Shown piece by piece: positions 24,401 to 32,300 of a stretch of DNA of 64,000 nt (its first letter is position 1; each line of letters starts with the position of its first letter). The stretch covers positions 161,442,937 to 161,506,936 of the forward strand of contig NC_133660.1 in assembly GCF_037893015.1 (NCBI RefSeq). The letters run 5' to 3'. Source of the stretch: Macrotis lagotis (Eukaryota > Chordata > Mammalia > Peramelemorphia > Peramelidae). A program made the translations under genes and the position numbers. Under the pieces are notes generated by a model. The model saw only the letters and a program-made list of their open reading frames with translations, was not told the origin of the DNA and searched no databases.

Positions 24401-26357
24401 AACTGGTTAGACCTAGATCCTTTCAGCTCTGGAGCTTGCTGACAACTCATGAGTGGCCAGACTCAGAAAAGCCTGGAAAGGCTTGCATAAATTGATGTTG
24501 AGTGAAGTGAGTAAAACCAGGAGAATATTGTACATATTAATAGCAACATTATGAGATGCTGGACTTAACTCCTCACAGATTTGTGATGAAAATGCCATCC
24601 ACATCCAGAGTAAAACTATGGAGTCTGAATGTAGAACAAAGCATACTATTTTCATTTTTTGAAACTTGTTTTATGGTGGTTGTTTGTACCTTTCTCATAG
24701 TTTTTCTCCCTTTATTTCTGATTCTTTTTTCAAAACATATACAATATGGAAATGCATTCAATATGATTATACATATATTACCTCTGTCTGGGGAGGAAAG
24801 GGAGGGAGGACTCAAATGTGGAACTCAAGCTTATAAAAAGATGGATGAATGTTGAAAACTATCTTTGCAGGTAATTGGAAAAAAATAGGATACAGAAAGA
24901 AAAACAATTGTTTAGAGAATGACATTAATGTGAATCAAATTTATTCATCTTCATAGAAATCTAATCATTGACTATTGTTAAAAAATGAAAAACTATAAAA
25001 AATTTAGTTTGGGATGGAAGGAGGAATAAATGGTCTTCCATTAGTAGTCCTACATATTATTTTGGATAGATTTATCGTTATAAACAAGAGACAATGTCTG
25101 TGAAAAAGAAAATAGTCTATAAGTGTCAGCTGCCATAGTTATTAAATAGTGATTTGTGAATTCATGCGTCATGATTTGATTTTTTTTATTTGCCTGTTGT
25201 CATCTTTCTGAGAATATGATGTTAAGGGTTAATGTACTTGTGCACAAATGTGCCTTTAACAGGTATGTTGGGGGTGGGGAGGGTGGGGAAGCTTAATTTA
25301 CCAGTACTTCAAGCACGAAGCCCATTTTAATCATATTTTTTTGTTTTGCCTCCTTTCTAAATCTGTCATTTTCAACTACAGTAAATAATGGAAAGAACAA
25401 TAAGTGGTGAATAACATTGTGTAGTTTCAGAATAATTCTTGTTGATTACTTAAGCTAATTTGTATAAAAATTTATCATAGAGCAGAATTGTTTGTTTCAC
25501 TTGGAAGAGACCATAGAAGAATCTAAAATCAGGCATTCTAATTCATTTTATGGCTTATTAACAATTGGAGTCTGAATAGAAACCTATTGCTTTATATATT
25601 TTTGAATATTTTGAAAAATACAGGCTACTAATTTTGAGTTATGGAAAACTAATTTAGCAATTTGTTTTTATAGGTTTTTGATAATCTGGAAAAAATGCCA
25701 TGGCTAATTCAGGGTTTAATCCAGGTTTTAAATAATAGGCATTTCTAGCAAATGCTCACTGAGCTCTTAGTGTCATTTTAATGAGGTTATGCTATTTTTA
25801 CAGATTATAATGGTGCTTTCTTATAAGCAGACCATAAATTAGATACTGGGTTTTTCTATTTTAATTCTTGCTTCTAAGCTACATACATATAAATATGTAC
25901 TTTAAAGCCCTGCAATCTAATAGTTCATTGTTAGAAATAAAACATAGGAGGAATATTTTTGTTTTTTACCTTTGGTGTTTTCTGGAGCTGTACCTGGGTC
26001 CAGCTGGGTCTCAGTTGCCAGGAACCAGTTGTCTTCATCCTTTGGTAATTGTGAGACAGGTTTATATTGTAATATTGCATCCAGCTCATGGAAGAATTTC
26101 ATAGTTTTGGAGTCATCCCCAGAGTTATGGGCAAATTTAACTGTCCTGTACTCATACTTCAGATTTTTATACTTTGCCCGACACTGTTTCCAGTCTCTGA
26201 AAATGCCTTTTTCCTGAAGCCTTTTGGCAATGTAGATGAATATTCCTTTATTTCTTAGTGTTCCATAAAGTTGCTTCCTTATATTTTTTTCCGACCAGAC
26301 AGTTAGTAAAGCTTTAACCTCCTCTTCAGTCCAGTGCTTTCCTGCTCCACTCTCCAT
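6076..26357 (-). CDS. Nested antisense gene with three Myb/SANT-like (trihelix) domains
   Basis: Four exons on the minus strand (26357-25970, 20412-19972, 12423-12352, 6542-6076) join with every junction in phase 1 and give one open frame of about 455 codons. Three exons each carry a Myb/SANT-like domain of the kind found in ZSCAN20 and ZKSCAN2: a GKHW start, an EVxALxxIWS helix, an RNKxIF helix, the block RDWKQCRxKYKNLKxEY, and a final MKFFxELDAIL-like helix. By hand count, the 66-residue cores are about 68% (first/second) and 73% (second/third) identical, and all are free of stops. Such divergence with intact frames and consensus splice sites argues for a functional gene rather than a fossil. 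Predicted role: sequence-specific DNA binding in the nucleus; targets unknown. No SCAN, KRAB or zinc-finger exon was found with it. The 5' and 3' ends are uncertain. It may exist in databases only as an uncharacterised prediction; I cannot name it. Confidence 0.75.
6925..7635 (+). mobile_element. L1 LINE 3' end
   Basis: It contains the end of ORF2-like sequence ('ttcatagcagccctgtttgtggtggc', 'ggggaatggctaaacaaactg') and a 3' UTR running to 'aaaataaaatctataag'. It is heavily 5'-truncated. Open frames on both strands here are remnants of it. Confidence 0.75.
8600..8825 (+). repeat. MIR-like SINE
   Basis: The core reads 'aagtgaggaaactgagactgag...', followed by 'gggtttcaattcagatcttcc' and 'tgtgctctctagctgtc'. 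This is typical of diverged MIR/THER elements. Confidence 0.5.
9153..9310 (+). repeat. CORE-type SINE, sense
   Basis: Full-length copy from 'ggggtggctaggtggtacag' to the A-rich tail. About 45 bp before its head are shared with the SINE at 14388 (see findings). Confidence 0.85.
9480..10290 (+). mobile_element. CR1/L3-like LINE 3' fragment, split by a SINE
   Basis: Recognisable pieces are 'agctggagagtgtccagagaaggtcag', 'tgtttagcctccagaaaaaa', 'tagaggtggtgggtt', and after the SINE 'cccttccaagtctgaaattctg'. The same 3' pattern recurs at 35220 and 60085. The family name is from memory and uncertain. Confidence 0.5.
10044..10201 (-). repeat. CORE-type SINE, antisense, nested in a LINE
   Basis: T tail, 'gcaaggcagtggggtttaagtggc', core, and 'ccacctagccacccc' head. 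It interrupts the CR1-like LINE; the flanks 'aggaggact' and 'aggagggct' look like a diverged target duplication. Confidence 0.85.
11540..12300 (+). mobile_element. L2-type LINE 3' end, split by a SINE
   Basis: CT-rich body, then 'agtcccaactaaagtcccatcttttgtagaaagc' and the 3' end 'cttagtaggtgcttgataaatg'. It runs on both sides of the SINE at 11948-12113 and ends just before exon C of the antisense gene. Confidence 0.6.
11948..12113 (-). repeat. CORE-type SINE, antisense, with 13-bp target duplication
   Basis: CCTTCCCTCCTTT occurs at 11935-11947 and 12114-12126 on either side. The copy is inserted into the L2-type LINE, so the LINE is older. Confidence 0.9.
12352..12423 (-). CDS. Trihelix gene, exon C (acidic linker exon, 72 nt)
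   Basis: This small exon lies between a strong acceptor (TGTTTGTTTTCTTGCAG) before 12423 and a donor CCAG|GTAATT after 12352. It is exactly 72 nt, phase 1 at both ends, and open in the frame set by exon B: it begins D-E-D-S and is rich in Ser, Asp and Glu, ending N-G-P. No domain is visible; it looks like a flexible acidic linker between the second and third domains. Both splice sites and the frame agree with the neighbours, which is the main support. Confidence 0.65.
12430..13330. other. Purine-rich block of unknown nature
   Basis: About 12480-13250 is richer in G than its surroundings on the plus strand, with many 'gggga' and 'agagagg' runs. It has no open frame and no repeat I can name. 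It lies between exon C and exon B of the antisense gene. Confidence 0.3.
13339..13490 (+). repeat. CORE-type SINE, sense
   Basis: Head 'gaggcggctaggtggctaag', full core, tail 'cccattgccttgcaaaaatt'. About full length. Confidence 0.85.
14388..14530 (+). repeat. CORE-type SINE, sense
   Basis: Head 'ggggcagctaggtagcgcat', core, and a diverged tail. It shares its upstream flank with the copy at 9153. Confidence 0.85.
14995..15450 (+). pseudogene. Degenerate C2H2 zinc-finger remnant
   Basis: On the plus strand, the translation retains EKLYKCE, then NTGECVKRNCKCGKCNKEFKC, then a piece like H-x6-QVKSLIYMFCKAFS that matches the linker and start of a C2H2 finger (TGEKPYxCxxCGKAF). Spacing and key residues are broken, with stop codons between the pieces. 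It looks like the eroded end of a KRAB-type zinc-finger gene copy. It lies in PPAT intron 1, in the intron between exons B and C of the antisense trihelix gene, on the opposite strand to that gene. Confidence 0.55.
15590..15960 (+). mobile_element. Old L1 LINE 3' fragment
   Basis: It contains 'ttttcatagcagaattatttgtaattg' and 'gagaatggctgaatagattttgg', the counterpart of 'ttcatagcagccctgtttgtgg' in the younger copy at 6925. It is strongly diverged. Confidence 0.5.
16349..16519 (-). repeat. CORE-type SINE, antisense, with 15-bp target duplication
   Basis: AGCTTGCCATCTCTT flanks it at 16334-16348 and 16520-16534 without mismatch, indicating a rather young insertion. Confidence 0.9.
16550..19960. 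other. Intron DNA, little recognised
   Basis: AT-rich, with MIR-like traces near 17760-17880 (antisense), 18350-18470 and 19380-19560. Short open frames have no recognisable content. Confidence 0.4.
19972..20412 (-). CDS. Trihelix gene, exon B (second Myb/SANT-like domain)
   Basis: A textbook acceptor, a long pyrimidine tract ending TTTTTGCTCCCAG, precedes 20412. The exon opens with CT, which completes the split codon from exon A (G|CT, Ala). After a Pro/Ser/Thr-rich linker of about 25 residues comes GKHWTINEVRALIGIWS and the block RDWKQCRTKYKNLKHEY, then MKFFTELDAIL. The tail is polar and basic. It ends AGAG|GTAGGT at 19972, again phase 1. The exon encodes residues 130-276 of the model. Confidence 0.8.
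20940..21105 (-). repeat. CORE-type SINE, antisense, with 12-bp target duplication
   Basis: AAGTTATTGTTA flanks it at 20928-20939 and 21106-21117. Confidence 0.88.
21410..21439. repeat. Poly-T tract, 30 bases
   Basis: Uninterrupted T run with no SINE body attached; length may be unreliable in the assembly. Confidence 0.9.
21704..21735. repeat. (AGTAT)n microsatellite
   Basis: Six perfect copies of a five-base unit plus a partial one. Confidence 0.95.
21740..24400. other. Intron DNA, little recognised
   Basis: AT-rich. There is a C/A-rich low-complexity run near 23876-23905 and a MIR-like trace near 23570-23645. No coding sequence was recognised. Confidence 0.4.
24440..24900 (+). mobile_element. 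L1 LINE 3' end
   Basis: Reads 'ttgatgttgagtgaagtgagtaaaaccagg', then the 3' UTR ('tttgaaacttgttttatggtgg') and the end 'ttgaaaactatctttgcaggtaattgg'. It accounts for overlapping open frames on both strands. Confidence 0.7.
24900..25960. other. Intron DNA, nothing recognised
   Basis: AT-rich sequence between the L1 end and exon A of the antisense gene. No repeat or coding signal was identified. Confidence 0.4.
25970..26357 (-). CDS. Trihelix gene, exon A (first Myb/SANT-like domain)
   Basis: The chosen start is the ATG at 26357, which sits in a strong context (AACATGG) and opens directly into MESGAGKHW. The domain spans about residues 6-100 of the model, with RDWKQCRAKYKNLKYEY as the recognition block and MKFFHELDAIL near the end. 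The exon closes with AAAG|GTAAAA at 25970, leaving one base (phase 1). Homology to exon D extends upstream of this ATG (NHFQ against NHFK), so an upstream acceptor and exon are possible. Candidate acceptors are at 26412 (CCTAG) and 26390 (GGCTAG), neither with a convincing pyrimidine tract. Confidence 0.75.
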
Positions 26358-26403
26358 GTTGAAAGTGACCTGGAAATGATTCACTATTTCTAGCCAAGAT
26401 TTT

Positions 26404-26417
26404 GTTTCCTAGGAAAC
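26404..26417. promoter_or_regulatory. 14-bp perfect palindrome upstream of exon A
   Basis: GTTTCCTAGGAAAC is its own reverse complement and lies about 50 bp upstream of the exon A ATG. It resembles STAT/BCL6-type sites (TTCCxAGGAA) and loosely an RFX X-box. A regulatory role is inference only; it also overlaps a candidate splice acceptor. Confidence 0.25.
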
Positions 26418-27449
26418 CAGACGACTGGTTGTCAATAAGCTCCACAGAGCTGAAAGGATCTAGTTTAACTGGTTCAAGCTGCCTGAAGGGTGTAACTTGA
26501 GAAACTGCCAAATAAGCAGGCTTTGTGATTAAGAGCAAAGACCTAAATGATTATTAGTCTGCTGGGTGTCTCTAAGAGGGAGAACCTATTTTCTATTAAG
26601 AAGAAAAAAACAATTTTTAAAATTTCTTTTTAACTCTTGCATAGTATACGGTTTTATTTTTAAAAATTGATTAAAACCCTAAAAAAATGAAGTAAAAGAC
26701 ACCTTTACTGATCTGGGTGATGCCAGGTTGACCTAATGACTTAAATATATCCATTTTCTATAATTGATATACTAGGGATAAATATGTTCATTTTTTAGTG
26801 CTTCATACTTTACAAAATGTTTTGTTTGAAACCGTTTGAGGTAAATAATGTAGATATAATTGACAGATGGAAAGAAACCAAGAGACATAGATATAATGTT
26901 ACTCATCCATAACCCCATAACTTTTACATATTTTGAGCCACAAGTCTTCCGAATCTTTCCAGTATTATTTCCATTAATAACCTGATAGAAAGGACAATTG
27001 ATAATTTTAATGTGTGTTATTTACAATTATTCATTTGTTAAGATAGTTGGTGGGAAAATATTAAATTGAAAACATTTAACAGAAGAAGCTGAGTAATATA
27101 AATACATTTGGAAAATAAATGTGAATGTGTCAACCAACTGAATCTTCTCGGACTGAATTAATGTGGTTCAAAGAGTCAGGTTGGTTTTATATGGACACAT
27201 AACCTTTTTCTATTATCATATTCAGATTTCAGTTCAAGAAATGTTTGTTAGGATCCTACTATGTACATGGTATTGCGTAAGCCCTTGTTCTGGAGTATAG
27301 AGGGATGAAAAACCAGGCACTCAAGTTGATTATAGAAGGGCTGTGATTTATATATAGATTAGTCTAATAGTATCGAAGGAGAATTGCAGAGAAAGTGCTC
27401 AAGGAAAATAGAACTGGTATACTGTTTAGCTCAAAATGAAAGATTGGGA

Positions 27450-27600
27450 TTTTTTTAGGTTTTTGCAAGGCAAACTGGGTTAAGTGGCTTGCCCAAGGCC
27501 ACACAGCTAGGTAATTATTAAGTGTCTGAGACTGGATTTGAACCCAGGCACTCCTGACTCCAGGGCTGGTGCTTTATCCACTGCACCACCTAGCCACCCC
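27450..27600 (-). repeat. CORE-type SINE, antisense
   Basis: Tail 'gcaaggcaaactgggttaag', core, head 'caccacctagccacccc'. First of four antisense copies around PPAT exon 2. Confidence 0.88.
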
Positions 27601-27790
27601 TGAAAAAGCGATTTGGTATCAGTCCCCACAAGTAAACAGGTTGAGTTTGGGGAATGGCTAGTTAATTAATCTAGTTGAACTGGCAGATAGAGTGCAGGAA
27701 GGTGAGGGGTATGAAATAAGGCTGGAAACATTATGTTAGAGTGTGGTTTTGGACAACTGAACAAAGCTAAGAAGTCTCTAGTTTATTCTT

Positions 27791-27944
27791 GCATTTGTTT
27801 TTGTTTTTGCAAGGCTATGGGGGTTAAGTGGCTTGCCCAAGGCCACATAGCTAGGTAATTATTAAGAGTCTGAGACCAAATTTGAACTCAGGTCCTCCTG
27901 ACTCCAGGGTTGGTGTTCTATTCACTGTGCCACCTAGCTGCCCC
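27791..27944 (-). repeat. CORE-type SINE, antisense, with 13-bp target duplication
   Basis: CTAGTTTATTCTT flanks it at 27778-27790 and 27945-27957. Confidence 0.9.
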
Positions 27945-28082
27945 CTAGTTTATTCTTTAGGTAATAGAAAGTTCACTGAAGGTTTTTGAGCTGGGTCATA
28001 AAATGGTGACACCTATATACATTTAATATAACATTTATATTTAAATCTAGTGTGATTGTTATAGACTTTTTTTTAATACAAA

Positions 28083-28119
<37 letters not shown>
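28083..28119. repeat. (TG)n(AG)n microsatellite
   Basis: About eight TG units followed by ten AG units, 110 bp upstream of PPAT exon 2. Confidence 0.95.
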
Positions 28120-28121
<2 letters not shown>

Positions 28122-28228
28122 GAATATATGTACCCACACACATACTGGCATACAGTATGTATATCATAGTTCTACAAAGTTTATCAAGTAGGCAGTTTGA
28201 ATGGTGATACCTTTTTTTGTGTTCACAG

Positions 28229-28298
28229 GGGTCAGGAGAGTGCTGGAATTGTGACAAGTGATGGATATGGTTTAATGCCAACAATTCGAACCCATAAG
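28229..28298 (+). CDS. PPAT: PPAT exon 2
   Basis: The acceptor GTTCACAG precedes 28229; the first G completes an Arg codon split with exon 1, then [12 protein letters not shown] follows. The donor is CATAAG|GTAATA. The end of the exon ([11 protein letters not shown]) is more diverged and one residue longer than the remembered human segment. Four minus-strand SINEs lie around it. Confidence 0.93.
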
Positions 28299-29335
28299 GT
28301 AATATGCTTTATTTTTCTTATTTTCCAGTTGTCATTAAAAACAAGGTACTCATAATTTAATAGCAAACACAACTAGCAGTTTATGGGAAAATGATTAAGT
28401 ATGCAATAAGTGATGGAATTTTAAAGTTAGTATAATGTTTCATGTGTTGTTCATAAAAGCAGTAAGTGCTCAGTTATTTTGGAAAATAGTGGCATTATTT
28501 GAATTTAAATTTCTCCTTTTAAGTACCTTAAAATGAGAAGGTATATCTTTAAGAAACATATTTAGGCCTAAGAATTTTCCTTTTTTTTGATACTTAGGTT
28601 CCAAGTAAATCAGAGCCTAAATGTTTATTACATTACCTTCAGAATCTTATTTCTCTAATTGGTTTGGTTGTCCTATTTTTTCATTCTAAGGGAAGAAAAT
28701 CCTGTTCATATCAAAGTTTTGATTTCTTTATCATTGGCTTATCAGATTTAAAAAAATATTTAAGGCAATGGGGTTACGTGACTTGCCCAAGGTCACACTA
28801 GGCAATAATTAACTATCTGAGGTCGAATTTGAACTCAGGTCCTTCTGACTCCAGGGCCTATGTTCTCTCTACTACACCACCCAGCTGCCCAGAAATATAG
28901 ATTAATAAAAAAAAATGTGATAAGGATTTTTTTGTCCTGATACTGTTTAATGGAGAAATTTCCTTTTACTGATAGCAAGTTTTGATTAGTTTTGTAAAAG
29001 GAATCATTTGACAGGCGATTATTTTAATCCTAATGTCATCAGTGGAAGTAGAAGATGTGTTAACTTCTTCAGCCCAGGGAAGTTTAGTGACTTATTCAAG
29101 ATCACACAGGCCATGAATATAGAGCTTGAATTCTAAACCTTTCTCCATTGTTGTTTAAAGAACTGGCTTTTGCCTGTCAGGTGTAAATAACAGCGGACAA
29201 AGAAAATGAATATAGTTTTAATTTATAACATTTCTATGGGATAATTGTGGGTTTACTATGAGAAAAATGTGGCTTTTATTTCAACCAGGGTTATTCATCC
29301 AGTTTGTTTCTGTAATTTGTTTTTTTTTTTTCAAT

Positions 29336-29368
<33 letters not shown>

Positions 29369-32300
29369 TGCAAGTCAATTGGGTTGTGATTTGGCCAAGA
29401 TCACACAAATAGGTAATTATTAAGTGTCAGGCCAGATTTGATTCCTGATTCCAGAGCCAGTGCTCCATCCATTGTGCCACCTAGCTGCTCCTGTAATTTT
29501 CAAAATAAATAAGTGGGGCTTTTTGATAAAAATTTTCAAGTTTATTCGCATCTAGTTTTTGACAGTATTTCAGTGCTCTTTTTTATTCCACTCTTTAAAA
29601 AAAAACTTTGCATATTTAATAAATAGAAATGCATTGTAAGTGATTTGTCTAGTTACTATTGAGATTTAGGACTTTTCTACCATTTAACTCTGATGTTAAG
29701 GATTGTTTTTGTTTTTATCATTTGCCCCTATTGTCCCTTGGAGCATTAATGTAAATTAATGACACTTAAATGCTTATTGGCTTGAATTAAAGTAACTGAC
29801 ATTTACATTTATTTTATAAGGGAATGGGTCTTGTAAACCATGTATTTACTGAAGATAATTTGAAGAAGCTATATGTTTCAAACCTTGGAATTGGTCACAC
29901 AAGGTATGCCACCACAGGGAACTGTGAATTAGAGAATTGTCAACCCTTTGTTGTCGAAACACTCCACGGGAAGATCGCTGTGGCACATAATGGAGAATTA
30001 ATCAATTCTGTCCATCTTAGGAAAAAGGTGAGAGTTCCAAATGCTTTTTGCGGACTCAGGGTGTGAATTTTTATGTTTAAGTTGAGAAAGTGAGTTGCTA
30101 TATTATTAGTTATCTCTGCTTAGAGAATATTAAAGATAATTTGATTATCTAAGTTGAGAGGATTCTTTAGTCACTCCCGTTTCTCTCTCCCTTCATTTTT
30201 CCATCCTCAAAGCATAAGAAACAAAGTAAAATATAAGTTAAGAAATTGAAAACAGTCTGATATAGCATGAGAATCATTAGTTCAGACTTTTTTCACCTGA
30301 ATATCAGGATAAGACTATTATTGTTGGTAGGGAATTGTATGTTGGATCCCTTAGTGCTAATTGAGATCTTAACATTCGACATGTTCATAGTCAAATTAAC
30401 CCCACAAAAATAAAAACTCTAATTTCCCTTCCCATGTGATTTATTTCTGCTAATTACTATAGCTGTTACTATTCTATTCCTTAATCACCTAGGTTCAAAA
30501 TTTTGATTTACCTTTTTCATTTTTTCATTTATCTCTCATCGCTAATCACTAAATATTATCTTCATATGACCAAATTTATCATCTATTACTCCCATTATTT
30601 TTACTTTAACCAGACCAGGATCATAGCTTCATTAGACCCTTGAGCAAACTGTGTTTATTTCTGGTTCTCCTTTTATTCATGTTTCTCATACCATCTAGAA
30701 TTATTTCTTCCATTCTGCCTATTTTAATTCTGCCCATTGCATATTCAATATCTTTTAAAAACTTTTTTGGTAATTTGAATAAGCAAGCATTTCTTTACAC
30801 AAAGAATTCACACTCAGGGTGTGAATTTTTATGATTAAGTTGAGAATGTGAGTTGCTGTAATATTAGATAGCTTTCTCTGCTATCTAATATATATATATA
30901 TTTGTTATATTAGAAATTGTGACTTTCTATTATACATATAGTTTGCTTTGGTACAGTGGAAAGAGAACTAAAAATTTAGAGTTAGTTCAGATCTTCACTG
31001 TAGGTGTGCCCCTTCTTTCTGTCTAGGCCTCAGTTTCCTTCACTGTAAAAATAAGTGGGTTGGGCTAGACTGCTCCATTTCTGTATAATTATCTACATTC
31101 AGTAAAATAGCAACAAAATTGTCCTCTTGGTTTGTGCCTACACTTTTATTTTCCTTCTGCATCGAAAAATAAGTTTTAAGTTTTGTCAATGCTCCCAATT
31201 TTTTCCTTCATATTTCTCACTACCTACTAGTGCCAGTGCTCCAACAGAAGCACTCCTCTGTAAGTCAATATGTTGACCACATCTGAGCATGATTCGCTTT
31301 ATCATTTTGCATCTCTAGTTTCTTAACTCTCTCCTAAGATGTGGGGAGGTGTACTTAATCATTTTTCTGTCAAAGTCATTATTCACAGTTTGAATCAGAA
31401 TTCTGGGGTTTTTCAAGAGTGTTTCCTCTCATGTTATTATTGTCATCAAGTGAATCATGTTCTGATTTTTTTTCATTCTCATCGATTTGTACAAGTTTTC
31501 CCATGTAGTCATCTCCTATGTATCCCAATTTGTTCAGTGAGTAGTACATTTATTTTTTCCATCCTCCCATAACCCCCTACTGTAGTAGTCATTTTATCAT
31601 CTTTGATGAGTTTTGAGGTAGGAATGATTTTCAAGCCTCCCCACAGCTCCTTAGAAGTCTTCTATTATTAATAGAGCTCATGCTAATGCTGTCAAACTAC
31701 TATAATACTCATTTCTGTACTCCTTGTTTGGATACTTAATTCTGTCCTATTACAATATTTCATATCTCTGTTTTATTTGTGTTCAGCTCTATATCATTAA
31801 CTTCTTGAGGTAACAAATATTTTTTTTATAGTCATGCCCCTCTATAGTGCTAGCTCCTCAATAAATATTTGTCATCAATTTAATACCTTTCCTTTTGGAA
31901 TATACAATTAACTTTGGATTTGTGATGTTGCATTGATATAAGTTTTTCCAGAAATATCATAAAGACCAGTAGTCTTAGGTAATTTTGGTTTTAGCTGATT
32001 GTTAATTCCCTCTTCTCCCTTTTAAAATAGCTTCTGCGTCATGGTGTTGGGCTGTCAACGGGTTCTGACAGTGAAATGATCACCCAGTTACTGGCATATA
32101 CACCTCCACATGAAAGAGATGACAGCCCTGACTGGGTAGCAAGGTATTTGTTAAAGTAAAATAGATCAAGAAGATTGCTTTGAGCTTTATTGGTTATCAT
32201 GATCTATCTGTTTATATTTGTAGATTTAAGGAGAAATTTCCATGTACAATAGGCATAAATGTATAAATATCAGCATCTACTAATATAGATTTATTTCATT

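Larger units (their letters stand above)
1..28228 (+). other. PPAT: PPAT intron 1 (inferred)
   Basis: The first PPAT coding sequence in the window begins at the acceptor before 28229, and it corresponds to exon 2 of the vertebrate gene. Exon 1, which carries the initiator and the catalytic cysteine of the glutaminase, is not present, and there is no GC-rich island in this stretch that could be its promoter. I infer that the whole stretch is intron 1. It hosts the antisense trihelix gene described below, several SINEs, and L1-, L2- and CR1-type fragments. If PPAT has a different first exon in this species, the stretch could instead be upstream DNA. Confidence 0.7.
30028..32030 (+). other. PPAT: PPAT intron 3
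   Basis: It holds a local direct duplication (30054-30121 and 30814-30883), CT-rich DNA resembling old L2-type sequence around 30420-30780, a short (TA)n run near 30890, MIR-like sequence near 30950-31090 and an L2-like end near 31780-31870. No coding sequence was seen. Confidence 0.6.

Noticed and set aside
24413-24855. Three overlapping open frames of 80-99 codons
   Set aside because: They fall in an L1 3' UTR and its reverse.
25972-26217. Plus-strand open frame of 81 codons
   Set aside because: Antisense shadow of exon A.
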